Shown: piece by piece, positions 1 through 5,825 of the stretch
Layout of the letters: every line of letters begins with the position of its first letter
Position numbering within the stretch: the stretch's first letter is position 1
Source: Chloroflexota bacterium
Lineage (GTDB): Bacteria; Chloroflexota; Anaerolineae; B4-G1
Direction of reading: 5' to 3'
NCBI GenBank assembly: GCA_003648125.1
Contig: QMOE01000115.1
Location: 1-7,050, forward strand
DNA length: 7,050 bases
The notes under the pieces: model-generated
What the model was told of the DNA's origin: nothing
The model's database searches: none
Seen by the model: the letters and a program-made list of their open reading frames with translations, nothing else
Translations under genes and position numbers: made by a program

Positions 1-543
1 CAGAGATGCACCATAGTTGAGCAGCGGCTCGCCCATCCCCATCAGCACCACGTTGGTCAATCTATCGCCTGCGGCCCGCAGTTCCCGCGCAAAGTGGAGC
101 GCCTGAGCCACGATCTCGCCGGAGGCAAGGTCACGGCGGAAGCCGGTCTGCCCGGTGGCGCAAAAGGCGCAACCCACCGCGCAGCCCGCCTGGGTGGAGA
201 TGCAGGCGGTGCGGCGGCGCTCGTAGCGCATCAGTACCACCTCGACCGTCTCGCCGTCCGCCAGGCGGAGCAGATGCTTGCGCGTCTCCCCGTTCGACGA
301 CTGCGCCCTGTCCACCACTGGCGGCGCACCGATGATCGTCTCGGCCGCCAGCCGCTTGCGCAGGCTCTTGGGCAGGTTGGTCATCTGGTCAAAATCAGCC
401 GCCAGATGGACGTAGAGCCATTCCCAGAGTTGACGGGCGCGGTAGGCCGGTTCGCCCCACCCCGCCAGGAGCGATTGGAGCGCGGGGAGATCAAGGTCAT
501 AGAGGCAAGTCACGGCTCGGTCGCGCTTGTGGCTCTGGTTCAT
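1..543 (-). CDS. rlmN: RlmN, dual-specificity 23S rRNA (A2503-C2) / tRNA methyltransferase, N-terminal part (runs off window)
   Basis: RlmN is a cytoplasmic radical-SAM enzyme that methylates C2 of A2503 in 23S rRNA and of A37 in some tRNAs. The reverse complement of 543-1 reads open for 181 codons from an ATG and leaves the window without a stop. Seen: an N-terminal helical region with the family-like stretch YRARQLWEWLY (about residues 34-44), the radical-SAM cysteines C121, C125 and C128 inside STQAGCAVGCAFCATGQTG, the following GEIVAQ (142-147), and the SAM-binding segment NVVLMGMGEPLLNY (164-177). RlmN proteins are usually about 340-390 residues, so roughly half is present and the C-terminal methyl-carrying cysteine is outside. 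The start is supported by a strong Shine-Dalgarno (GGAGGAGGG, 7 nt upstream). The ATG shares one base with the stop of the upstream fusion gene, so the two are probably translated in a coupled way from one mRNA. Cfr, a related A2503-C8 enzyme, is the alternative but is less likely for a chromosomal housekeeping neighbourhood. Confidence 0.95.
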   Translation of the reverse strand, partial: MNQSHKRDRAVTCLYDLDLPALQSLLAGWGEPAYRARQLWEWLYVHLAADFDQMTNLPKSLRKRLAAETIIGAPPVVDRAQSSNGETRKHLLRLADGETVEVVLMRYERRRTACISTQAGCAVGCAFCATGQTGFRRDLASGEIVAQALHFARELRAAGDRLTNVVLMGMGEPLLNYGASL

Positions 544-559
544 CAACTAGCCCTCCTCC
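541..559 (-). promoter_or_regulatory. Shine-Dalgarno and TGATG stop/start overlap ahead of rlmN
   Basis: On the minus strand GGAGGAGGG (559-551) is followed by a 7-nt spacer and ATG (543-541). The base at 543 is both the last base of the fusion gene's TGA stop and the A of the rlmN ATG. The Shine-Dalgarno lies inside the last codons (W-R-R-A) of the upstream gene. This arrangement fixes the rlmN start and suggests translational coupling. Confidence 0.85.
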
Positions 560-1949
560 ACGTCCGCACCAACTCGTCGATATCCGCGCGCACCAAATCC
601 GGTTTCACCGGCGAAGCGGCCAGGTCGGCCTCGGTGGAGATACCGGAAAGGAGCAGCACGGTCATCAGCCCAGCCCGCGCGCCGCCAGCGATGTCAGTAT
701 CCAGCCGGTCGCCGATGACCCCGGTGGTCTCAGGATGGGCATCCATGCGCCGCAGTGATTCTGTGTACATCCACGGCTCTGGCTTGCCGATGACGACCGG
801 CGCGACGCCGGTGGTGACCTCCAGCGCCGCCAGTTGAGCGCCGCTGCCCGGCACCGGCCCGCGCTCCGTCGGATAGTTGACGTCCGGGTTAGTGCCGATA
901 AACTCGGCCCCGGCGTGGATGAGCAACGCGGCTGTCGCTAACTCGTCCCACGTCAATTGCCGGTTCCAGCCAGAGACGACATAGGCAACATCCTCGTCGG
1001 TCAACACAAAACCGCGCTGCTCCAGCGCCCGCCGTATCCCTTCCCCACCGATGACGTAGACGCGAGTACCCGGCGGGGCAAAATCGGCCAGGTAAGCGGC
1101 GGTGGCCTGGGCAGAGGTCAGTACGGAATCGAGCGATACCTCCACACCAAAACGGGCCAGCTTGGCCACATATTGCTCCGGCGTCCGGCTAGAGTTGTTG
1201 GTAGCCAGAATAAAATCAATATCGTTCCGGCGCAGAAAGGCAAAGAACTCGCGCAGGCCGTCCATCGGCTCGTCCCCGCGCCACAGAACGCCGTCCATAT
1301 CTATGATGAGGTGATGAATGGATCTGAGATTGGGAGTTGGGGATTGGAGATTGGAGATTGCGAGCAGACGCCGATAATCTTCCGGCGTGTCCATGTCAGA
1401 CAGCGTGTCGAGGTCGGCTACCTCGACGGTGGCGACCTCGTCGGGGTGGCGGGCAATGACGGCGCGTCCGCCCGCGTCGCCGCTGACCCCGGCCATCTCG
1501 GGGAAGAGGGAGCGGGCAAAGAGCACCGGCGTACCGCGCTTGCCATCGCACGTGGGATGGACAATGGGCCAGTCCGTCTCCTCAAAGTGGGTGACAAGTG
1601 CGCGCAGCAAATCAACCGTGATCAAGGGCTGATCACACTGCAAAAAGATCGCCGCCTCGGTCTCCGGCGGGAGCGCCGCCAACCCCACCTGCACCGACGC
1701 GCTCAACCCCGCCTCCCAGCGCCAGTTCATCACAGGCTGCACGGGCAACGTACCCAGCGCCGCCCGCGCATCCTCTGCCCGACAGCCGAGCACAACGATC
1801 ACCGGATCGAGCCTGGCCGATAGCGCCACGTCAGCGACGTGGGCCAGGAGCGGCGTGCCTCCCCAGTCGAGGAGTTGCTTGGGCTGTCCAAAGCGAGTGG
1901 AACCACCTGCAGCCAGGATAACAGCAGCAATTTGTTTCAAGATGACCAT
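543..1949 (-). CDS. Fusion protein: MocA/MobA-like nucleotidyltransferase + HAD-IIA (NagD-like) phosphatase
   Basis: Two catalytic domains lie in one 468-residue reading frame. Residues about 6-195 are an NTP-transferase of the MocA/MobA type. They show the nucleotide loop LAAGGSTRFGQPKQLL (12-27), NWRWEAGLSASVQVGL (75-90), the metal-binding acid in QCDQP (D106), GKRGTPVLF (136-144) and SDMDTPEDY (184-192). This resembles molybdopterin cytidylyltransferases. Residues about 211-468 are a HAD-IIA phosphatase with motif I DMDG (nucleophile D217, D219), motif II ATNNSS (249-254), K389 in IGKPEP and motif IV GDRLDTD (D414, D417/D419). This group includes NagD, AraL and p-nitrophenyl/phosphoglycolate phosphatases. 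Both active sites look intact, but the substrates cannot be read from sequence. A short linker (198-210) is encoded by a 7-bp repeat. The start is uncertain: the ATG lies only 1-2 nt after GGAGGG, whereas TTG at 1940-1938 has a 10-nt spacer and gives the family-like beginning MKQIAAVILAAG. The gene is transcribed divergently from hrcA and coupled to rlmN. Confidence 0.88.
   Translation of the reverse strand: MVILKQIAAVILAAGGSTRFGQPKQLLDWGGTPLLAHVADVALSARLDPVIVVLGCRAEDARAALGTLPVQPVMNWRWEAGLSASVQVGLAALPPETEAAIFLQCDQPLITVDLLRALVTHFEETDWPIVHPTCDGKRGTPVLFARSLFPEMAGVSGDAGGRAVIARHPDEVATVEVADLDTLSDMDTPEDYRRLLAISNLQSPTPNLRSIHHLIIDMDGVLWRGDEPMDGLREFFAFLRRNDIDFILATNNSSRTPEQYVAKLARFGVEVSLDSVLTSAQATAAYLADFAPPGTRVYVIGGEGIRRALEQRGFVLTDEDVAYVVSGWNRQLTWDELATAALLIHAGAEFIGTNPDVNYPTERGPVPGSGAQLAALEVTTGVAPVVIGKPEPWMYTESLRRMDAHPETTGVIGDRLDTDIAGGARAGLMTVLLLSGISTEADLAASPVKPDLVRADIDELVRTWRRAS
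1328..1362. repeat. Degenerate 7-bp tandem repeat (GATTGGA) encoding the inter-domain linker
   Basis: On the plus strand, two perfect GATTGGA units (1342-1348 and 1349-1355) are followed by GATTGCG (1356-1362) and preceded by looser copies, GATTGGGA (1328-1335) and GTTGGGGA (1336-1343). Read on the minus strand inside the fusion gene, three 7-bp units make 21 nt. This yields two related heptapeptides, ISNLQSP (198-204) and TPNLRSI (205-211), exactly between the two enzymatic domains. Its composition differs from the flanking GC-rich coding DNA, suggesting an inserted or expanded repeat rather than ancestral protein sequence. Confidence 0.75.
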
Positions 1950-1950
1950 A

Positions 1951-1956
1951 CCCTCC
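1951..1956 (-). promoter_or_regulatory. Shine-Dalgarno bearing on the start of the fusion gene
   Basis: The minus strand reads GGAGGG at 1956-1951. The ATG at 1949-1947 follows after a single base, which is closer than ribosomes normally favour. The in-frame TTG at 1940-1938 follows after 10 nt. The spacing, and the resulting MKQIAAVILAAG terminus, mildly favour the TTG start. The ATG cannot be excluded. Confidence 0.6.
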
Positions 1957-1982
1957 GTAGAACAAGATGTCCTGCCGAAGAG

Positions 1983-2011
1983 ATATTAACAGGTTAATCA
2001 ACTCCCGTCAA
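1983..2011 (-). promoter_or_regulatory. Sigma-A-type promoter for the fusion gene and rlmN
   Basis: On the minus strand TTGACG (2011-2006) and TAATAT (1988-1983) are separated by exactly 17 bp. Each box differs from consensus at about one position. Transcription would begin near 1976, giving a leader of about 27 nt that contains the GGAGGG site. The promoter diverges from the hrcA promoter about 110-140 bp away. Confidence 0.7.
1985..1998. repeat. Inverted repeat ATTAAC-AG-GTTAAT over the leftward -10 box
   Basis: A perfect 6-bp inverted repeat with a 2-bp centre overlaps four bases of the leftward -10 hexamer and part of the spacer. The position suits a repressor operator for the fusion gene/rlmN unit. 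A short AT-rich palindrome like this can also arise by chance, so the assignment is weak. Confidence 0.3.
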
Positions 2012-2045
2012 GCCATTGCGGCGAGTTCGGTGCTCCAAAATCGCT

Positions 2046-2100
2046 CCCAGGGGATTGCCAAATCCCGCTCTGGGTCTAGATCTGGCGATCCAGACCGAGC
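2046..2100. repeat. Nested inverted repeats between the divergent promoters
   Basis: Two adjoining dyads share their middle. The first pairs CCCAG (2046-2050) and GGGATT (2051-2056) with AATCCC (2061-2066) and CTGGG (2070-2074), with a 4-nt loop GCCA and a 3-nt bulge. The second pairs GCTC, GGTCT and GATC (2067-2082) with GATC, AGACC and GAGC (2087-2100), with loop TGGC, a 2-nt bulge and one A/C mismatch. The arms overlap at 2067-2074, so both cannot form at once. If the two promoters are right, neither transcript includes this region, which points to a DNA-level role (protein-binding site) or a small dispersed repeat rather than an RNA element. No known operator is recognised. Confidence 0.55.
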
Positions 2101-2123
2101 AAAATTGAATCTATCGAGCCTGT

Positions 2124-2152
2124 TTGACAGATTATATCCCCTGTGGTATGAT
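2124..2152 (+). promoter_or_regulatory. Sigma-A promoter of the hrcA-grpE-dnaK-dnaJ operon
   Basis: A perfect -35 TTGACA (2124-2129), a 17-bp spacer and TATGAT (2147-2152), one base from the -10 consensus. The expected transcription start is near 2158-2160, so the CIRCE operator lies right at the beginning of the transcript. A strong housekeeping promoter held down by HrcA is the usual CIRCE design, with no need for an alternative heat-shock sigma factor. Confidence 0.88.
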
Positions 2153-2165
2153 TGAGAACTGAATT

Positions 2166-2192
2166 TTAGCACTCTCATTAAGCGAGTGCTAA
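2166..2192. promoter_or_regulatory. CIRCE operator (HrcA-binding site)
   Basis: TTAGCACTC (2166-2174), a 9-bp spacer and GAGTGCTAA (2184-2192) match the CIRCE consensus at all 18 arm positions. It lies 13 bp after the -10 box and 17 bp before the hrcA start codon. HrcA dimers bind this element and block transcription at normal temperature. In the mRNA the same sequence can fold into a 9-bp stem-loop in the 5' leader. Confidence 0.97.
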
Positions 2193-2209
2193 AAAGATAT
2201 ACATGAAAG

Positions 2210-3241
2210 ATGAGTAAACTAACACCACGTCAACGAACAATTCTGGGGCTGGTTGTGCGAGAGTACGTGCAAAGCGCGTCCCCGGTCAGTTCCCGCGCAC
2301 TGGTAGAGCACTACAGCCTGAGAGTGAGCACGGCCACCGTGCGCAACGAACTGGCGCTGCTAGAGGAACTGGGCTACCTCACCCACCCACACACTTCAGC
2401 CGGGCGACTCCCCACGCACAAAGGGTACAATCACTTTGTCGAACAGTTGATGGGGGAGACGGAACTGCCGCTGCAAGAACGCCGCACTATCGCTCACCAG
2501 TTCTACCAGGCGCGTCCAGACTTTGAGCAATGGATGCCCCTGGCGGCATCCGTGTTGGCCCGCTCTACCAGCGGGGCCGCTCTGGTGACCGCGCCGCAAG
2601 CCGCCCAGGCGCACTACAAGCACCTGCAACTCATCTCTACCCAGGGACGATCAGTGCTGCTCATCCTCGTCCTGCACGGAGGATTGGTCAAGCAGCAAAT
2701 GCTGAACCTGATCGAGCCTTTCAACCAGGAAGCGCTCAACGAGGCCAGCGATCGGCTCAACCAACTCTGTAACGGGCTTACGGCTGCCGAGATCCAGCCC
2801 CGCATCAACGAACTGCCCTCATTCGAAACCGACGTGGCCGGGCTTGTGATAGACATCATGCACCGCGCCGACACGCACACTGCAGGCCCCGTCTACCGCG
2901 ACGGGTTGAGCGAAGTATTACAAGAGCCTGAATTCGCCGATGGAGATAGCACTCAGGGGCTGATGCGCGTCCTGGAAGAGCACAGCTTCCTCGAAGCGGT
3001 GCTGACTGACGCCCTCAGCCCAGAGACCGGCAGCGTGCGCGTACTCATCGGTGGCGAAGGACGCTGGGACGAGCTTCAGGCTTGCAGCCTGGTACTGGCG
3101 CGCTACGGCGTGACGGGGTTCGTCACCGGGGCACTGGGCGTCGTCGGCCCAACGCGGATGTTGTACGGACGCGCCATCTCGACCGTGCGTTTCATCGCCG
3201 GGCTGCTCTCCGACCTGGTATACGATCTGTATGCGGAGTAG
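2210..3241 (+). CDS. hrcA: HrcA, heat-inducible transcriptional repressor
   Basis: HrcA is the DNA-binding repressor of class I heat-shock genes. It acts on CIRCE, and its active form is known in other bacteria to need GroEL. The 343-residue product has the usual length. Residues 1-75 form the winged helix-turn-helix: TPRQRTILGLVVREYV (5-20), SPVSSRALVEHYSLRVSTATVRNEL (24-48) and the wing YLTHPHTSAGRLPTHKGYNHFV (56-77). The rest is the dimerisation and regulatory domain, ending in the conserved GPTRMLYGRAISTVRFIAGLLSD (313-335). The start matches the family N-terminus, but the Shine-Dalgarno is weak. A four-codon frame (2203-2217, MKDE) overlaps the ATG, which may keep repressor synthesis low. 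The gene is first in the operon and directly downstream of its own operator, so it is autoregulated. The grpE Shine-Dalgarno lies 19 nt after its stop. Confidence 0.97.
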   Translation: MSKLTPRQRTILGLVVREYVQSASPVSSRALVEHYSLRVSTATVRNELALLEELGYLTHPHTSAGRLPTHKGYNHFVEQLMGETELPLQERRTIAHQFYQARPDFEQWMPLAASVLARSTSGAALVTAPQAAQAHYKHLQLISTQGRSVLLILVLHGGLVKQQMLNLIEPFNQEALNEASDRLNQLCNGLTAAEIQPRINELPSFETDVAGLVIDIMHRADTHTAGPVYRDGLSEVLQEPEFADGDSTQGLMRVLEEHSFLEAVLTDALSPETGSVRVLIGGEGRWDELQACSLVLARYGVTGFVTGALGVVGPTRMLYGRAISTVRFIAGLLSDLVYDLYAE

Positions 3242-3260
3242 GTAACAAACGTGGTTCCAA

Positions 3261-3269
3261 AAAGGAGGT
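3261..3269 (+). promoter_or_regulatory. Strong Shine-Dalgarno that fixes the grpE GTG start
   Basis: AAAGGAGGT (3261-3269) is nearly fully complementary to the 16S rRNA tail and sits 4 nt before GTG (3274-3276). An ATG overlapping this GTG (3272-3274) is followed at once by TGA, so it cannot be the start. Longer in-frame extensions upstream run back through hrcA in another frame and are not credible. Confidence 0.88.
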
Positions 3270-3273
3270 CAAT

Positions 3274-3855
3274 GTGACAAAAAAAGAGGAAAAAACTGAC
3301 ACTGAGATTACAAAAGAGGAAATAGAAACAGATCAAAGCGAGCAGGAAAATCTACAAGAGGAATTAGAAAAAGCCACGGCTCAGGCAGCCGAGTATCTCG
3401 ACGGCTGGCAGCGAACCCAGGCCGAGTTCTCCAACTATAAAAAACGGCAGGAAACGGAACGGGCGCAGATGATGGTACTGGCAAGCGCGGGATTGCTGTA
3501 CAAGCTGCTCCCCGTCGTGGATGATTTCGAGCGCGCTCTCTCGACTATGCCCCCTCACCTCGATCAACTGACGTGGAGCGAAGGTATTCTCATGATCAAA
3601 CACAAACTGGATGCCATCCTCGAGTCCGAAGGGGTCAAACCTATCGAGACCGCAGGACAAGCGTTCGACCCCCATTATCACGAGGCCGTGACGCACGAGG
3701 AAGCCCCAGGGTACGAAGAGGACCAGATTATCGGCCAAGTACAAAAAGGGTACACACTCGGCGAGCGCGTGCTGCGCCCCGCACTGGTACGGGTAGCTAA
3801 AGCACCTGCTGCTCAACCCGAGCAAAATAATGACACAACTGAGGACAAGGAGTAA
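3274..3855 (+). CDS. grpE: GrpE, nucleotide exchange factor of DnaK
   Basis: GrpE is a cytoplasmic homodimer that opens the DnaK nucleotide site to release ADP and so resets the chaperone cycle. From the GTG the protein has 193 residues, typical for the family. Residues 1-35 are a highly charged, disordered leader rich in K, E, T and Q. Residues about 25-75 form the long coiled-coil helix, containing EYLDGWQRTQAEFSNYKKR (40-58). The four-helix/beta-wing part carries LLPVVDDFERAL (78-89) and the family signature from GQAFDPHYHEAV (128-139) through GQVQKGY (154-160) to RVLRPALVRV (165-174). The acidic tail is short. The gene sits 32 nt after hrcA and 6 nt before dnaK, and its last codons contain the dnaK ribosome site. 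The 5' end is unusually A-rich, including an A7 run at codons 2-4. That fits the lysine/glutamate leader and does not disturb the frame. Confidence 0.96.
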   Translation: MTKKEEKTDTEITKEEIETDQSEQENLQEELEKATAQAAEYLDGWQRTQAEFSNYKKRQETERAQMMVLASAGLLYKLLPVVDDFERALSTMPPHLDQLTWSEGILMIKHKLDAILESEGVKPIETAGQAFDPHYHEAVTHEEAPGYEEDQIIGQVQKGYTLGERVLRPALVRVAKAPAAQPEQNNDTTEDKE

Positions 3856-3861
3856 ATTATA

Positions 3862-5754
3862 ATGGGCAAAATCATAGGTATTGACCTGGGCACGACCAAT
3901 TCTGTCTGCTCGGTGATGCAAGGTGGAGAACCTACCGTCATTCCCAGCGCCGAAGGAGGGCGGCTATTCCCTTCGGTCGTGGCCGTCAACCCCAAGACAG
4001 GGGAGCGGATGGTCGGGCAAGTCGCCAAACGGCAAGCCGTCGTCAATCCAGAGAACACCATCTTTTCGATCAAACGTTTCATGGGCCGCAAGTTCAGCGA
4101 CCCGGAAGTGCAAAAGGCATTGAGCATCGTCCCGTACAAAGTCACACAGGCGGCCAATGGAGATGTGCGTGTCTATATGGGAGACAAAGAATACAGCCCG
4201 CCGGAAGTCTCGGCCATGATCCTGCAAAAGATCAAGGCCGATGCCGAACAATATCTAGGCGAGGAAATCACCCAGGCAGTCATCACCGTCCCAGCCTACT
4301 TTAACGATAGCCAACGTCAAGCGACCAAAGACGCCGGCCGGATCGCCGGGCTGGAAGTGTTGCGCATCATCAACGAGCCGACCGCCTCCTCACTGGCCTA
4401 TGGCCTGGACAGGAAGAAAGACGAGACTATCGCCGTCTTTGACCTGGGTGGCGGCACCTTTGATATCTCTATCCTCGACGTCGGCGAGGGTGTCTTTGAG
4501 GTACGCTCGACCAACGGCGATACGTTCCTGGGAGGCGACGACTGGGATCAGTGCGTCATTGACTGGGTAGCCAGTGAGTTCAAGCGGGAGCAGGGTATTG
4601 ACTTGCGCCAGGACCGCCAGGCTCTCCAGCGGCTGAAGGAAGCCTGCGAAAAAGCCAAGGTTGAGCTCAGCACCGTGATAGAGACAGAAATCAACCTGCC
4701 CTTCATCACCGCCGACGCCTCCGGCCCCAAGCATCTGCAGATGAAGATCACCCGGGCCAAGTTGGAACAACTGACCGAGAAACTGATCGAGCGCACCGTC
4801 GGGCCTTGCCGGCAGGCCCTCACCGACGCCAAGATCAAACCCGCCGATATTGACGAGGTCATCCTGGTGGGCGGCATGACCCGTATGCCGGCCATCCGAC
4901 AGCAGGTGGCCGACTTTTTCGGTAAAGAGCCTCACAAGGGAGTCAACCCCGACGAGGTGGTGGGGTTAGGCGCATCAATCCAGGGCGGCGTCCTCGGTGG
5001 CGAGGTCAAAGACGTGCTCCTGCTCGACGTCACTCCGCTGACGCTGAGCATCGAGACGCTGGGCGGAGTGGCGACTCAACTCATCGAGCGCAACACCACC
5101 ATCCCAACCAAAAAGAGCCAGGTGTTCTCCACCGCCTCTGACGGGCAGACGCAGGTAGAGATTCACGTCGTGCAGGGGGAGCGTCCTATGGCAGCCGATA
5201 ACAAAAGCCTGGGCAAGTTCATCCTGGATGGCATCCCGCCCGCGCCGCGCGGCATCCCGCAGATAGAGGTCACTTTCGACATTGACGCCAACGGCATCCT
5301 CAACGTCTCTGCTCAAGACAAGGCCACTGGCCGCGAACAATCTATGCAGATCGTTCCCTCCAGTGGACTGTCAGAAACAGAAACCGAACGTATGATCAAG
5401 GAAGCCGAACTGCACCGCGAGCAAGACTTGGAGAAAAAAGAAGAAATAGAGGCGCGCAACACCGCCGATAACACCATCCACGCGGCTGAAAAGTTCTTGC
5501 AAGAACAAAAGGACAAAGTGCCCACCAATCTGCGCTCCGAGGCAGAGACCAAGATAGAAGCACTCAAGACCGCCCTTCAGGGCAGCGACGTCGCCGCCAT
5601 TCGCCGGTACACGGAAGAGCTGGGCCAGGTGATCCAGCAAATCGGCGCATCAATGTACGAGACGGAGGAGCCGACCACACCGCCCCCCCCGGAGGGCGAG
5701 CCACCCACGGATGGTGACGAAGATGTCATCGAAGGCGAGTTCAGCGAGGCGTAG
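3862..5754 (+). CDS. dnaK: DnaK, Hsp70 molecular chaperone
   Basis: DnaK binds exposed hydrophobic peptides and folds or protects them in an ATP-driven cycle with DnaJ and GrpE. The 630-residue length is standard. All three Hsp70 signatures are present: IDLGTTNS (7-14), [14 protein letters not shown] (192-205) and [17 protein letters not shown] (333-349). [11 protein letters not shown] (171-181) follows the family pattern. The inter-domain linker is [10 protein letters not shown] (384-393). The peptide-binding beta domain spans about 394-505 ([16 protein letters not shown], 438-453; [15 protein letters not shown], 473-487), followed by the helical lid. The tail is proline-rich ([11 protein letters not shown], 605-615) and ends in [10 protein letters not shown], a variant of the usual acidic C-terminus. 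The N-terminal phosphate loop reads [10 protein letters not shown] rather than the commoner NSCVAVMEGG, a conservative change. An AAGGAG site (3847-3852) 9 nt upstream overlaps the grpE stop, indicating coupled translation. A run of eight C (5683-5690) lies in the proline stretch. Confidence 0.98.
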   Translation: MGKIIGIDLGTTNSVCSVMQGGEPTVIPSAEGGRLFPSVVAVNPKTGERMVGQVAKRQAVVNPENTIFSIKRFMGRKFSDPEVQKALSIVPYKVTQAANGDVRVYMGDKEYSPPEVSAMILQKIKADAEQYLGEEITQAVITVPAYFNDSQRQATKDAGRIAGLEVLRIINEPTASSLAYGLDRKKDETIAVFDLGGGTFDISILDVGEGVFEVRSTNGDTFLGGDDWDQCVIDWVASEFKREQGIDLRQDRQALQRLKEACEKAKVELSTVIETEINLPFITADASGPKHLQMKITRAKLEQLTEKLIERTVGPCRQALTDAKIKPADIDEVILVGGMTRMPAIRQQVADFFGKEPHKGVNPDEVVGLGASIQGGVLGGEVKDVLLLDVTPLTLSIETLGGVATQLIERNTTIPTKKSQVFSTASDGQTQVEIHVVQGERPMAADNKSLGKFILDGIPPAPRGIPQIEVTFDIDANGILNVSAQDKATGREQSMQIVPSSGLSETETERMIKEAELHREQDLEKKEEIEARNTADNTIHAAEKFLQEQKDKVPTNLRSEAETKIEALKTALQGSDVAAIRRYTEELGQVIQQIGASMYETEEPTTPPPPEGEPPTDGDEDVIEGEFSEA

Positions 5755-5756
5755 GC

Positions 5757-5762
5757 AAGGAG
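5757..5762 (+). promoter_or_regulatory. Orphan Shine-Dalgarno-like AAGGAG after dnaK
   Basis: AAGGAG begins 2 nt after the dnaK stop, but no suitable start codon lies within normal distance. The dnaJ ATG is 63 nt further on, with a stem-loop in between. It may be the displaced ribosome site of dnaJ, or simply chance purine sequence. Confidence 0.35.
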
Positions 5763-5767
5763 CAAAA

Positions 5768-5809
5768 GAAACCAGGTTTTCCGTAAGCAAAGCGACAAAG
5801 CCTGGTTTC
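5768..5809 (+). terminator. Stem-loop between dnaK and dnaJ (possible attenuator, processing site or repeat element)
   Basis: GAAACCAGG (5768-5776) pairs perfectly with CCTGGTTTC (5801-5809). The stem can be extended inward by TTTT/AAAG (three A-U pairs and one G-U), leaving a loop of about 16 nt. A short T4 run follows at 5813-5816. It could be a leaky terminator that lowers dnaJ output relative to dnaK, an mRNA-processing or stability element, or an inserted intergenic repeat. The weak T-tract and the essential gene directly downstream argue against a full terminator. Seen: the pairing. Inferred: any function. Confidence 0.55.
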
Positions 5810-5825
5810 CGCTTTTCAAACCACA

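Noticed and set aside
94..837. Plus-strand open frame of 247 codons opposite rlmN and the end of the fusion gene
   Set aside because: It lies antisense to genes with clear family motifs, has no recognisable domain, and is low-complexity in Ala, Arg and Gly as expected of a GC-rich shadow frame.
957..1823. Plus-strand open frame of 288 codons opposite the fusion gene
   Set aside because: Its length is a by-product of codon bias in the real minus-strand gene. It lacks any recognisable motif and the opposite strand has intact catalytic motifs.
1967..2155. Small plus-strand open frame of 62 codons in the intergenic region
   Set aside because: It spans the divergent promoters and inverted repeats, has no evident Shine-Dalgarno, and shows no recognisable protein features.
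3082..3273. N-terminal extension of grpE into hrcA
   Set aside because: The strong Shine-Dalgarno at 3261-3269 and the GTG at 3274 give a normal-length GrpE. The upstream part is hrcA read in another frame.
3279..3285. A7 run near the grpE start as a slippage or phase-variation site
   Set aside because: It is short, encodes the expected lysine-rich leader, and sits in an essential-type chaperone gene with an intact frame.
4390..4935. Minus-strand open frame of 181 codons inside dnaK
   Set aside because: Antisense frames opposite Hsp70 genes are a well-known coding artefact, and no independent evidence of expression is visible.
5683..5690. C8 run near the dnaK 3' end as a contingency locus
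   Set aside because: It encodes the proline stretch of the disordered tail. A slip would alter only the last residues, and nothing else suggests variation.
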